From positions 1,178,001 through 1,242,000 of the forward strand of contig NZ_CP167895.1 in the NCBI RefSeq assembly GCF_041504345.1: a DNA stretch of 64,000 bases, in the 5' to 3' direction. The stretch comes from Vibrio sp. BS-M-Sm-2. GTDB lineage: Bacteria > Pseudomonadota > Gammaproteobacteria > Enterobacterales > Vibrionaceae. Of this stretch, positions 7,247-16,855 are shown piece by piece; the stretch's first letter is position 1; every line of letters starts with the position of its first letter. Position numbers and translations under genes: made by a program. The notes beneath the pieces were generated by a model that saw nothing but the letters and a program-made list of their open reading frames with translations, ran no database searches and was not told where the DNA came from.

Positions 7247-10200
7247 AGGGCAAGTTAGACATTGATCGTGTCGAAGACTACGAAGATCTTGAATCGGCAT
7301 TCTCACAGCTTAGGGCTCAAAATGTTGACCTGTTAATGGTTGAACGCAGAGTACTGGAATGGTTTATCACCAATACTCGTTTTATCGAAATGGCAGAGCT
7401 AACGTTACATGACGATTATAAGATTGAGTATCCGATCTATGTTGACTTTAAGAGTGAAGAAATCAGAGATAGTTTCAATGCCGCGATTAAAAGGCTTAAG
7501 CAGGCGGATGACGGCTTAAACCAAATTATCGAGATGCAGGTGCAGAGTGACTTAAGCCAAGTCCTTAAAAAAGCGAATATTATCGCGCAAATATCTGCGT
7601 ATTTTATCGTCAATGACCGCTTTGAAGAGTTGATGGAAGTGTTTGAAATTTTCGACACGGACAGTTCTTTTCAGGTGATCACCGCACAAGCGGATAACAA
7701 TAGTCGCCCGATCAAATCTTGGTACATAGGCAACCTAGTTGATGAATATGGAGAGAAGAAAAATACCTCTCACTTTTCATCAGTCACCAAGGTGGCGAAT
7801 TATAGAACCAAGGGAGGGAGTACCAACTCTGGTTCGATGACTTTCTATTTTGATACTAAATCACTAGAACGAAACCACGTTTATTTTCCTGCGGTCGAGC
7901 AGTTTGATTCGTTTGGTGAATCGGCCAAACGCTATATCGCAGATGTGTATCAAGCAAACAATTTAATTGGCGAGATTTTAAATTTAAGCCCAAAAGAAAG
8001 ACAATGGATCAAAGATAACCCAGATGTGAGGATAGGTATCGATCCAAACTCTCTCCCTTATGAGGCGGTATCAAATACCGGAGAGTATATCGGGATGATT
8101 GACGATTATTTAACGCTTATTGAGCAAAAAACAGGGTTAAGTATTAACCATGTAAACGTTGAAAGTTGGTCTGAGACTCGAAGCTTGGTTGATCATCATG
8201 AGGTAGAACTGGTCTCTGCTGCTCAAGAAAATCGCTCGTTAGGGGATAACGTCAAAGCAGCTAAAAGCTTGTTTTCAAGTCGTTTGGCCATTGCATCGAG
8301 AAGAGACGTTAGTAGCTTGGTACTTGAAGAAGCTGATGGTTGGAAAATCGGCATCTTGAAGAATGCGGCAAATACTAACGCGATTTTAGATAAGTACCCG
8401 AACGTTGAATGGGTAAAGGTAGATTCTACGGAAGACGGGCTCAACAGATTAGATAATAAAACCTTAGATGGCATGATCGATACGGTCGATGTCCTCAACT
8501 ATCTCATTGACTCATTTGGTCACCGAGAGATTGGAATTATCGGTCGACTCGATTTTTTCCTCTCACCAACTTTACATGTCACCAAGTCTCAACCTTTGCT
8601 TTTTACTATTGTAAATAAAGCGATTGAGGGTATTTCTGCTGAAGACCATCAGAAAATCTCAGCAAAGTGGGCGGCACCAAAGGCAATAGAAAGAGTTGAT
8701 TACGAGTTGGTTTACACCATCTCGGCTTTTTCTTTGATCATTGTGTTACTTATTGTTTTTTGGAATCGAAAGCTCGCTAAGCAGATCAGCATCGCCAATG
8801 ATGCAACAGAGGCGCTTAAGAAAGCTCAGGAGCAACTTTACAATATGTTGAACAGCTCTCCAATTGCCGCTGCTGTTGTACTTGAGGAGAAGGCTCGTTA
8901 TGCAAACGACACTGCGAAGCGCTTATTTGGGGTTGAAGATCGAGAACTGTCCTCTATCGATGTGGCCTCTATTCACGACTCTTTAGATGTCCGTGACGCA
9001 ATACATAATGAGCTTAGCCTCAATGGCAAGGTTGAAAATAGAGAGTTGGTACTTAGGAAGTCTGATGGAACCCGCTTTGTTGCGTTAGTCAGTTACTATT
9101 TGTTTGAGTTAGATGGTGAATTAGCAACACTGTTCTGGGCTTTTGATATCTCTGAGATGAAGCGTCTAAATGAACAACTGGAAGAAGAAAAAGAGAGAGC
9201 CGACTTGGCTAGCCAAGCTAAATCTGAGTTCCTAGCCAATATGAGTCATGAGATAAGAACCCCAATGAACGCCATTATTGGTTTGTCTTCTCTGGCGATT
9301 GGCGAAATATCTAATCCTGTCGCTCGAAATTATATCGAAAAAGTGCATCGTTCAGGTCATTCTTTACTCAGCATCATCAATGACATCCTTGATTTTTCAA
9401 AGATAGAAGCAGGGCAACTTGTTATTGATAACATCCCGTTTGATCCCGTGACGACCTTTAAAGATGTGATTGAGTTGATGGAGTCGAAAGCGGCTGAGAA
9501 GCAACTCAATTTGTCGATGGTCATAGACCCAGAGTTAGACACGCCATTACAAGGCGATCCATTAAGGTTGTTTCAAGTCATACTCAACCTTGTGGGCAAC
9601 GCGATTAAGTTTACGGAAAAAGGCAACGTAGCGTTAACTGTGGACCTTGTCGAGTCTAACGATAACAGCCTAACCATGAAGGTGAGTGTGATGGATACCG
9701 GGATAGGCATCTCGGATGAGAATCTGCATAAGCTGTTTGAAGCCTTTAGCCAAGCGGATAGCACAACGACCCGTCGGTTTGGTGGTACGGGGCTTGGGCT
9801 TAACATTAGCCAGAAATTAGTGCACGCGATGGGCAGTCAAATTACTGTGGAGAGTGTTTACGGGCAGGGCAGTGAGTTCTCATTTGTGCTGACATTGCCA
9901 CGAGTAAGCGCGGATGAGTTAGCCGACTTTAAAGCCCAAGAGCTGCAGTTGGATTATCAGGTTGAGTTCAAAGGGCAAAGAGTACTATTGGTTGAAGACA
10001 ATGAGCTGAACCAAGATCTAGCCTTAGCATTTTTCAGTCGTTCTAAATTGAATGCGGATCTTGCTGAAAACGGAAAGGAAGCGCTGGAATTAGCTCAAAA
10101 TAACGACTACGAGATAATCTTTATGGATCTTCAAATGCCGATTATGGATGGCTTTGAAGCAACCCGTTTGATTCGCGAGTTTGATACAGATGTACCGATT

Positions 10201-11025
10201 GTTGCAATGTCGGCCAATGTGTTTGCCGATGCGAAACAACGAGCGAGGAAAGCGGGTGTAACCGACTTCTTGGATAAGCCAATTGTTATTGATAAAGCGA
10301 TGTCTTTGATTACGAGGTACATTGTTCCTGAGGTGCTAGTAGGAGGTCGAGCGCCATCTGACTCGTCTTCACATACGAAACAGACTGTTGATTCTAATGA
10401 GAGTGCGGTATTAAGCTCTGATGCCTCAATTGAGCCACCTATTTTCTCTCAGTCGAGATTTGAGCAACTGACTTATCATGATGTGAGACTGCAAGCCAAG
10501 ATGCTTAATAGGTTCTGCCAAGGCGCGCCAGATACGATGTCGGAAGCTTCTGATAACTTAGTACAAGGCGATTGGGAAACGTTAGAGCGTAATCTTCATA
10601 CTTTAAAAAGTATGGCTGCTTCGATTGGTGGATTACGATTAGCTGAACGACTCAGTGATTTAGCACACAAGGCTCATAATAAGGCGTGTAATGAGCAGGA
10701 TCTTAAACAAGGTGAACTTGAGCTAGTTGAGCTGATTAAAGAGCTCGGGAGCAGCTTTGATATGCCTTGCGCTGAAGACGCTGATGCGGCATGTACTCAG
10801 GAAACCGAGCTAAGTAGTGATGAAGCATTGGATTCACCTCTTATCACGCAAGAGCAGCGCACTAAATTGTTATCACTGCTCGAGGCTTATGATAACGATG
10901 CAACTCAATATGTGACTGAGTTACAGGCACAGTATCCGCATTCTGTTGTTCTTAAAGATGTTCGAAGTGCGTTAGATAACTACGACTTTGAAGGAGCTAA
11001 AGAGGGGCTTGGCGCTTCTGAGTAG
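7183..11025 (+). CDS. Hybrid sensor kinase, 3' part of a frameshifted gene
   Basis: 1280-residue frame that continues the preceding one. Order: remainder of the second solute-binding domain, an unassigned periplasmic stretch, a third solute-binding domain (about 270-500), one membrane segment (about 510-530), PAS (about 550-660), HisKA with phospho-His689 in MSHEIRTPMN, HATPase with G-boxes (DTGIGIS, GGTGLGL), receiver with Asp982 in FMDLQMP, and an Hpt domain with His1139 in LHTLKS. A full phosphorelay is thus encoded, probably passing phosphate to the HD-GYP regulator. The TTG at 7183 is only the first possible start in this frame; without the upstream part the product would lack its N-terminal anchor and be non-functional or unsensed. 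Confidence 0.75.
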   Translation: MSLGALLFDETSPIKNSVEVLKGKLDIDRVEDYEDLESAFSQLRAQNVDLLMVERRVLEWFITNTRFIEMAELTLHDDYKIEYPIYVDFKSEEIRDSFNAAIKRLKQADDGLNQIIEMQVQSDLSQVLKKANIIAQISAYFIVNDRFEELMEVFEIFDTDSSFQVITAQADNNSRPIKSWYIGNLVDEYGEKKNTSHFSSVTKVANYRTKGGSTNSGSMTFYFDTKSLERNHVYFPAVEQFDSFGESAKRYIADVYQANNLIGEILNLSPKERQWIKDNPDVRIGIDPNSLPYEAVSNTGEYIGMIDDYLTLIEQKTGLSINHVNVESWSETRSLVDHHEVELVSAAQENRSLGDNVKAAKSLFSSRLAIASRRDVSSLVLEEADGWKIGILKNAANTNAILDKYPNVEWVKVDSTEDGLNRLDNKTLDGMIDTVDVLNYLIDSFGHREIGIIGRLDFFLSPTLHVTKSQPLLFTIVNKAIEGISAEDHQKISAKWAAPKAIERVDYELVYTISAFSLIIVLLIVFWNRKLAKQISIANDATEALKKAQEQLYNMLNSSPIAAAVVLEEKARYANDTAKRLFGVEDRELSSIDVASIHDSLDVRDAIHNELSLNGKVENRELVLRKSDGTRFVALVSYYLFELDGELATLFWAFDISEMKRLNEQLEEEKERADLASQAKSEFLANMSHEIRTPMNAIIGLSSLAIGEISNPVARNYIEKVHRSGHSLLSIINDILDFSKIEAGQLVIDNIPFDPVTTFKDVIELMESKAAEKQLNLSMVIDPELDTPLQGDPLRLFQVILNLVGNAIKFTEKGNVALTVDLVESNDNSLTMKVSVMDTGIGISDENLHKLFEAFSQADSTTTRRFGGTGLGLNISQKLVHAMGSQITVESVYGQGSEFSFVLTLPRVSADELADFKAQELQLDYQVEFKGQRVLLVEDNELNQDLALAFFSRSKLNADLAENGKEALELAQNNDYEIIFMDLQMPIMDGFEATRLIREFDTDVPIVAMSANVFADAKQRARKAGVTDFLDKPIVIDKAMSLITRYIVPEVLVGGRAPSDSSSHTKQTVDSNESAVLSSDASIEPPIFSQSRFEQLTYHDVRLQAKMLNRFCQGAPDTMSEASDNLVQGDWETLERNLHTLKSMAASIGGLRLAERLSDLAHKAHNKACNEQDLKQGELELVELIKELGSSFDMPCAEDADAACTQETELSSDEALDSPLITQEQRTKLLSLLEAYDNDATQYVTELQAQYPHSVVLKDVRSALDNYDFEGAKEGLGASE

Positions 11026-11052
11026 CGGTCTTTTATAAATATCACTTCAACA

Positions 11053-11103
11053 TTAAAGCCTTTAGCTCTTACAGCGAAATAACCGACTAGCTAAAGGCTT
11101 TAA
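11053..11103. terminator. Bidirectional terminator between convergent genes
   Basis: A perfect 15-bp stem (TTAAAGCCTTTAGCT at 11053-11067 and its complement at 11089-11103) with a 21-base loop lies between the kinase gene and the convergent LysR gene. The A/T-rich outer ends give U-rich tails both ways. Confidence 0.7.
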
Positions 11104-11119
11104 GTCTATTTGTACCGAA

Positions 11120-12010
11120 CTAATTACTGACGTTTTGTTTGATTAGCTTGATCACTGTGTTGTATCTGTGTGGTAGTTTTCGGTTCCGCTTCTGAACCAA
11201 ATACAGTGTTTCTTCAACTTCCACTTTTGGCGGGACAACATACAACTTATCGCGTTCTGGAAAATGCTCTACAGCGCCCGCAGGTAAAACCGTAAACCCA
11301 AGCCCTTTCGATACTGGCAGCAAGATCTGGTGAAGCTGATTGATGTAGCCAGATCTTGGTATTTCATTAACGTTGATGTTCGCGAGATCCTTGTCTCCAC
11401 ACAAATCGAAATACAAAGACAGGTAGTGAGCAGAATCTGGATGCGCAATAAGGCCAATGTCGTGCAGTACTTGTGGTGTTATCTCTAAGTGAGCCAGACT
11501 GCTGTGAACGATGAGGCAGAGTGCTTCTTTACCAATGACTTGGCTCTGATAGTAACTGTCGTTTGGGGAGTGCCTAACAATGCCGATATCGGTGGTGCCT
11601 TGGATCAGGTCATTCAATATCTTTTTGTTTGGAGCCGCTTCTAAGTTAATGCTCAGATCTTGGTGTTGCTGCTGAAGTTCAAGAAGCTTGGGGTACAGAC
11701 GTAAAGAGAGTGAACCAGAGCAAGACAGGTGACATTGTCCAGCATAAGGATTATCAAAACTCAGAGATTCGAATAAATCTTCTTGGTCTTTTTCTAGCTT
11801 GAGCGCATAGCGATACATAATCCGACCCTGTTCGGTCAGCTCGAAGCTTTTATTTTCCCGAGATAGCAGGTCACAATTGCAAGCTTGTTCAAGCTTCTTG
11901 ATGTGCTGGCTCACTCCTGGTTGTGTCATGTACAACTTTTCTGCGGTTTGGGTGAAATGTCCAACTTCAACCAGAGTCTTAAATGTATTGAGCCAAAGTG
12001 GATTAATCAT
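11120..12010 (-). CDS. LysR-family transcriptional regulator
   Basis: 296 residues. The N-terminal winged helix-turn-helix (about 5-65) has the family pattern FTQTAEKLYMTQPGVSQHIKKLE, followed by a two-lobed effector-binding domain. I place the start at the ATG at 12010, preceded by AAGGTG; an upstream in-frame ATG at 12061 would add 17 residues read through a tandem repeat and has no ribosome site. It is transcribed divergently from an MFS transporter, 282 bases away, which is the usual LysR target arrangement. The inducer is unknown. Confidence 0.85.
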   Translation of the reverse strand: MINPLWLNTFKTLVEVGHFTQTAEKLYMTQPGVSQHIKKLEQACNCDLLSRENKSFELTEQGRIMYRYALKLEKDQEDLFESLSFDNPYAGQCHLSCSGSLSLRLYPKLLELQQQHQDLSINLEAAPNKKILNDLIQGTTDIGIVRHSPNDSYYQSQVIGKEALCLIVHSSLAHLEITPQVLHDIGLIAHPDSAHYLSLYFDLCGDKDLANINVNEIPRSGYINQLHQILLPVSKGLGFTVLPAGAVEHFPERDKLYVVPPKVEVEETLYLVQKRNRKLPHRYNTVIKLIKQNVSN

Positions 12011-12028
12011 ACTCACCTTTAAATTCCG

Positions 12029-12092
12029 TAGCTCATAAATCAAAGAGCTTCTAAGTAGCAAAGCTCATGAACAACAAAGCTTATGAATAACA
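12029..12092. repeat. Four degenerate 16-bp tandem repeats
   Basis: Four consecutive 16-base units (12029, 12045, 12061, 12077) share the pattern AGCT(C/T)ATnAAnnAnA; the last two, AAGCTCATGAACAACA and AAGCTTATGAATAACA, differ at only three positions. They lie directly upstream of the LysR start in the divergent promoter region, so they may be spacer drift or repeated operator half-sites. Confidence 0.6.
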
Positions 12093-12292
12093 AAAAATTA
12101 TTATTATCTTAAGTCATGATAATTTCAACGTTCAGAACGTCAAGCCGAGAAGAACACGGTATCTTTGGTGGAATATTGTTCGAGTTATCAAGAGAATGGC
12201 CATTTACTTGAATTCATCACACGTAACAAAGTGTTGCGACTCTGTTGGATTTTTGGTCTAGTGACCCACTGTGCTCATATTTAGGAACGAAG

Positions 12293-13468
12293 ATGAATAG
12301 AAATGTTTGGCTACTGTCACTGTGTCAGGCCTTATTGATGACAGGGAATATATTACTGATCTCGGTGATTGGCTTGATAGGCAAGCAGATTGCACCCAGT
12401 GTCAGCATGATTACTCTGCCTGTTGCCTTACAGTTTTTGGGCTTAATGGCAGCCACCATTCCTGCATCTTTAATTTCAGGCAAGTTAGGGAGAAAGCGAG
12501 GATTTAGTATCGGTAATGTTGTGGGTATTACCGGAGCAAGCCTTGCTACTTACGCGTTATCTCAGCAACATTTCTATCTGTTTTGCTTCGCCACATTTTT
12601 GCTCGGGATAGGTATAGGTTTTGGTACGCTTTATCGCTTCGCTGCAATTGAAGTGTGCGACGAAAACGCGCGACACCGTGCGATTTCAATATCAATGGCT
12701 GGTGGAGTATTGGCGGCGGTACTCGGGCCTAACTTAGCGATCATGTCTCAACAATGGTCAGAAGATGGCTTGTACATCGGTGCTTTTGCTTCGCTGATCG
12801 GCTTGAACATCTTAGCTTTAGCCTTGTTACAAACAATTCAGTTTCCTAAGGTCTCTTTTAATCGTCAGGCTCCCAAAGCCGATCCTTTAAGTGTGATCGT
12901 TAAAGCGCCGAACTTTATTGGTGCTGTGTTTGCGGCCATGGTTGCTTACGCCGTAATGAACATTTTGATGACTGCAACGCCATTGGCGATGATTGGTTGC
13001 GGATTCGATTTTACTAAGGCTGCTGGTGTCATTGAGTGGCACGTGTTGGGTATGTTTGTACCTGCTTTCTTTACGGGTTCCCTCATCGAGAAGTTCGGCT
13101 CAAGAATGATGATCCTTGCGGGTGGTGTGTTATTTGTGGTGAGCATTGCCATCAATATCCATGGCGTATCAATTTGGCACTTTAGGGCGGCGTTGGTGGT
13201 ACTTGGAGTAGGTTGGAACTTTATGTTCATCGCTGCAACAGGGTTGTTTAGCCAGTCTTACCAGCCTCAAAATAAAGCTAAGGCGCAAGCATTTAATGAA
13301 TTCGTTGTGTTTGGTTGTGTCACCGTTACGGCATTGCTTTCTGGTTGGCTAGAATCGACCGCAGGGTGGCAGAACCTAAATATCTACGTATTACCATTCG
13401 TGTTAGCGGTTATCTTACTGTTCGCGTTCAGCGCACGTAAATCACGTATTCAAAAGCAGCCTGTATAA
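12293..13468 (+). CDS. MFS transporter (drug/metabolite exporter type)
   Basis: 391 residues with about twelve membrane segments, a major facilitator. The cytoplasmic loop 2-3 signature is recognisable as SGKLGRKRGF around residues 60-70. The ATG at 12293 follows AGGAACG; an upstream TTG would add 16 unlikely residues. It is divergent from the LysR regulator, which probably controls it. The substrate cannot be read from the sequence; efflux of a small metabolite or drug is a guess. A strong terminator follows. Confidence 0.8.
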   Translation: MNRNVWLLSLCQALLMTGNILLISVIGLIGKQIAPSVSMITLPVALQFLGLMAATIPASLISGKLGRKRGFSIGNVVGITGASLATYALSQQHFYLFCFATFLLGIGIGFGTLYRFAAIEVCDENARHRAISISMAGGVLAAVLGPNLAIMSQQWSEDGLYIGAFASLIGLNILALALLQTIQFPKVSFNRQAPKADPLSVIVKAPNFIGAVFAAMVAYAVMNILMTATPLAMIGCGFDFTKAAGVIEWHVLGMFVPAFFTGSLIEKFGSRMMILAGGVLFVVSIAINIHGVSIWHFRAALVVLGVGWNFMFIAATGLFSQSYQPQNKAKAQAFNEFVVFGCVTVTALLSGWLESTAGWQNLNIYVLPFVLAVILLFAFSARKSRIQKQPV

Positions 13469-13539
13469 CGAGTATCGAGTGTGAATCAGTAAATCTATTG
13501 CTGCGAGCAAATTACGATTCCTTGGAATACAGACAAATA

Positions 13540-13568
13540 AAAAGCCCTACCATGTCGGTAGGGCTTTT
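13540..13568. terminator. Terminator after MFS gene
   Basis: Perfect 12-bp stem AAAAGCCCTACC / GGTAGGGCTTTT with a 5-base loop. The symmetric A and T flanks make it able to act for the MFS gene and for the convergent prtV gene. Confidence 0.85.
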
Positions 13569-13706
13569 GCTTACGGCTTAAATAATAACGTTTTCTTAAA
13601 ACTGCTGTCTTGGCTTATATCCTATGACAACAGTACTTAAGCTTGCTTTATCAGTACGTACGTTATTGGCGACGTACTTGTTTCAATGACTTGAGGTTGG
13701 AGCAAC

Positions 13707-16463
13707 TTACAGGTCGACCATAATGGTCTTCGTCGTAATCCCGCCTTGGTCATCGATTATCTTCAATGTCACTTCGTGCTTTCCGTATGAAGGAAAGATA
13801 GAAGTGAATGTGCGACCTCGTTTTACTTTTCCATTTGGAAGCGTCCACTCGGTATCAACAATACGACCATCACTGTCTGAACTTGTTGACCACATGGTTA
13901 CCCAGCGTCCCAAGTGGATGTACTTAGCGCTTGCTTCCGGTAGGGCGTTTGGAGATGCAACACTCACTACAGAACTGAATGAACCAGTGGCACCTTTGTC
14001 GTCAACAACGGTCAAGCTAACCGTGTATTCACCGGCTTGCTCGTAAGACCAAGTAGGTGCCACTTCGTTGCTTGTTGTACCGTTACCAAAGTCCCATAGA
14101 TAACTGATGATCTCACCATCTTGATCAGAACTGAAGTTACGTGAAGAAACGTTCAGGCCAGTAACATTGAGCTCGAAGTTCGCAGTAGGGGCGACGTTAT
14201 GTTGGCTTACTTTAGATAAGCGCACCACACCGTATTCGTTGTCGTTACTCTGATTCAAAATATCAACGGCTAAGCCAAACTGCGTCAGGATACGTCCTGA
14301 ATCAGGCGCTTGAGGAGACGTGTAGTCTTGGTCGTCAGAGAAGCTAGCGTTACCAAGCAAACTGGTATCTTTAAGTACATCATTGTCGCTGTTCACAAGA
14401 CGCATTGGGGTATGATCTTTGAGTGAGAACGCAGCATCTCGAACTTGGTAGCGTGTTTGAGCAATTTCGCCTGAGTTTTCCCATACCATGGCGTTTTGGT
14501 CTGCGTCTACAACACCTAACCAACCTTCACCTGGGTGCTTGCCAACCCAGTTATCGGTAAGAGATTCGTCTACATACCAAATGATCAGACCCGGGTCGAA
14601 TGACATCAATTGACCCATGCGTTTGATGTTAGCTAGGCCTTCATCAACGTCCATGTGGCTGCGCCATTGCAGTAGGTAGTAGTGCTGAGCTTGATGGAAT
14701 CCATTACTCAGTTTGTAGCCATTAAGGGCGAAGGTGGAGTTGTTTTCACCATCGTCTATCTCAGTCACTTCACCATCGACAACCAAAGTAAGGTTATCCA
14801 GATAGAAACCTTCCATCGCCAAGCCACCATCTGTGATGTACTCAAATGAAAGCTCTACTTCTTGGCCTGTCCATTGTGAAACGTCAAACTCAGCATCAAT
14901 CCAACCGCCAGACTCACCACCAATCGCAGGGACTAGGCCCGTATTGTATGGATCATCCATTGAGGTGATGTTGCCTGCGATGGCTTGTCCATTCACGAGC
15001 ACGCGCGCAAAGTCGTAATCTTTCTCAATCTCATACCAAGTTTTGAACGAAAGCAGTGCAGAATCACCGGCTGGAATCACCAACTTACGTGTCATGCTGT
15101 TTTTCAGGTCATCGCCTTTTTGAGAGTGGAACGAATACTCACCAGCAAACGGTTTTAAACCTTCGATCTGTTTTTCTGGAAGATCCACTTTAATCATGTT
15201 CGGACGGCTGTTATCCGTGGTTTGGAACAGCGTATAAACCTGTGGGTTGTCTTCTAGGTCATCAATCGAGATTTGATCATCGTTAATCCAACGACCGCCA
15301 ATCGATTTTTGTAAGAAGTGTTTTGCCCAAGAGCTGAATGCTGTTGGTTGTGTGCCACCGATTTGACCAGCCCAGCTGCCTGAGGACATGATTGACCAGT
15401 AAGATACTGGTTCACCCTTGCCTGTGTATTGTGTGTCGTATTCGTCTGGCAGACCTAAATCATGGCCATACTCGTGAGCACAGACACCCGCTGCCGCGTC
15501 AATCGGTTGAATGGTGTAATCAAATGCTGCGTATTGGCCACCAAAGCGGTCAGGAAGAGAGCTAGAGGTGCCTTCAAGTACATGTGTGCGACCAAGATTG
15601 AATCGGTGAGACCAGATAGCATCTGGGCCTAATATGCCACCACCGGCTTCTTCGCCAACAGATGCGTGGAACACCATTAGGTGATCAATCACACCATCGG
15701 GTTCACGGAAGTTTCCGTCACCGTCGTAATCGTAACGATCTTCGATATCGTAATCGGCTAGGTTGATACTAGGATCTTGAGCCAATTGATTCAGCGCTTC
15801 GCGAACCAGTTCTTGTGCGTTGAGATCGTTGTCGGTCGTCGGGGAATTACCACCATAGAATGACGCAGGCTTAGAGGCGCGATACCAACCAGCCGCTTGA
15901 CCTGCAACGCTGTAACTGTCACCCGATTCGCTTTGGTAATACTGACGCATCGAGATTAGGTTTTCGCCGTTTGGCCCTGTGTAGCCAGAGTTTGAAAACA
16001 GCAACTCTTGATAATGTTCTGGGTTGTAGCTCTCGTAGAGCATTTGGGTGTGCTCTTCGGTCAGCTTGTTGTCATCCCAGTTTAAATCAGGGAAATCGAC
16101 CAATAGAGCGAGTACTTTATCTGTACGCTTGGTGCCGACTTCCAAAGCGAAGACACTCGCTTTTTTAACGCCAGACCCTTTTTCGATGGCTTTGAGTATT
16201 TTCGCTCGTTGTTCTAGCGCTTTTTTACCGAATTGAGCATCGCCTTTAAAACCGGAATTGATCTTATTTTTCAAGTAACGGTCAAGAGCATCGTGTTTTG
16301 CAACATCGCTTGCGTCTTGGTCGACTAAGCCTTGTCTTACTAGCATTTCAATCAGTTTGTCTTCATTAATAACACCTAAATCAATCGGTGTTTTAGCATA
16401 ACTACTGACGCTAAATAGAGTAAGCATTGCTGAAGCTAGCAATGTTTTTCTCATTATCTTCAT
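13707..16463 (-). CDS. prtV: Secreted M6-family zinc metalloprotease PrtV with PKD domains
   Basis: 918 residues, exactly the length I know for V. cholerae PrtV. It has a signal peptide (to about residue 23), a pro-region, the M6 catalytic domain with zinc motif H330-E-Y-G-H334 and downstream GLPDEYD, a jelly-roll/MAM-like section, and two C-terminal PKD domains (about 745-825 and 830-918; the first has the WDFGNG motif). PrtV is a calcium-stabilised extracellular protease that is processed by removal of the pro-region and acts on host and bacterial proteins. I chose the ATG at 16463, preceded by AAGGGAA; the upstream ATG at 16487 lacks a clear site. A small gene 47 bases upstream encodes a pro-region-like protein. 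Confidence 0.92.
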   Translation of the reverse strand: MKIMRKTLLASAMLTLFSVSSYAKTPIDLGVINEDKLIEMLVRQGLVDQDASDVAKHDALDRYLKNKINSGFKGDAQFGKKALEQRAKILKAIEKGSGVKKASVFALEVGTKRTDKVLALLVDFPDLNWDDNKLTEEHTQMLYESYNPEHYQELLFSNSGYTGPNGENLISMRQYYQSESGDSYSVAGQAAGWYRASKPASFYGGNSPTTDNDLNAQELVREALNQLAQDPSINLADYDIEDRYDYDGDGNFREPDGVIDHLMVFHASVGEEAGGGILGPDAIWSHRFNLGRTHVLEGTSSSLPDRFGGQYAAFDYTIQPIDAAAGVCAHEYGHDLGLPDEYDTQYTGKGEPVSYWSIMSSGSWAGQIGGTQPTAFSSWAKHFLQKSIGGRWINDDQISIDDLEDNPQVYTLFQTTDNSRPNMIKVDLPEKQIEGLKPFAGEYSFHSQKGDDLKNSMTRKLVIPAGDSALLSFKTWYEIEKDYDFARVLVNGQAIAGNITSMDDPYNTGLVPAIGGESGGWIDAEFDVSQWTGQEVELSFEYITDGGLAMEGFYLDNLTLVVDGEVTEIDDGENNSTFALNGYKLSNGFHQAQHYYLLQWRSHMDVDEGLANIKRMGQLMSFDPGLIIWYVDESLTDNWVGKHPGEGWLGVVDADQNAMVWENSGEIAQTRYQVRDAAFSLKDHTPMRLVNSDNDVLKDTSLLGNASFSDDQDYTSPQAPDSGRILTQFGLAVDILNQSNDNEYGVVRLSKVSQHNVAPTANFELNVTGLNVSSRNFSSDQDGEIISYLWDFGNGTTSNEVAPTWSYEQAGEYTVSLTVVDDKGATGSFSSVVSVASPNALPEASAKYIHLGRWVTMWSTSSDSDGRIVDTEWTLPNGKVKRGRTFTSIFPSYGKHEVTLKIIDDQGGITTKTIMVDL

Positions 16464-16510
16464 TACATTTCCCTTTTGTATTTCCATGTCGATATCAGAA
16501 TCAACTAGCC

Positions 16511-16855
16511 TTATTCAAAACGGTTGTCTGAGCTTGGCTTAATACACTCTTTTGGTGTTTTAGGTATCTGACGTTTATTAGTTAACTCGTTTTTGCTTTC
16601 TATCTCGTTTTTATTACCAGACTCATTGGTACTTTCTATTTCTCGCTTATTATTTAAATCAAACTGGCTGCCTTTCACTTGCTTTGCGTTGAGATAGATA
16701 CGCAAAGCTTCGTGGTTGTCCTCGTAGGTTAAGCCGGGACAAATAACGCCTCGTTCAATCAATGACTTGAGCAACAGTTCATCATTCTCAATGGTGGAAG
16801 CCTGTGACAGTGAGGAGAAAAGTAGAACCATTAAAGCCATTGTTTTGTGTGACAT
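16511..16855 (-). CDS. Small secreted protein resembling the PrtV pro-region
   Basis: 114 residues with a signal peptide ending near SQA-S at residue 19. The first mature section aligns with the start of the mature PrtV pro-region: both show a D-(K/E)-L-(I/L) start, a G-hydrophobic pair, then exactly 11 residues after that G a His followed by (D/E)AL-x2-YL-x2-K. The remainder is low-complexity: three degenerate 12-residue repeats (NKREIESTNESG, NKNEIESKNELT, NKRQIPKTPKEC). The catalytic domain is absent. It lies 47 bases upstream of prtV on the same strand, so both are probably one transcript. A stand-alone pro-peptide acting as inhibitor or chaperone of PrtV is an inference; it could also be a decayed duplicate. 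Confidence 0.75.
   Translation of the reverse strand: MSHKTMALMVLLFSSLSQASTIENDELLLKSLIERGVICPGLTYEDNHEALRIYLNAKQVKGSQFDLNNKREIESTNESGNKNEIESKNELTNKRQIPKTPKECIKPSSDNRFE

Noticed and set aside
12106..12135. Fur box in the LysR/MFS gap (TCATGATAATTTC)
   Set aside because: Only one half-site matches the consensus, which is expected by chance in AT-rich sequence.
13723..14046. Plus-strand frame inside prtV
   Set aside because: Antisense shadow of the PKD domain coding region.
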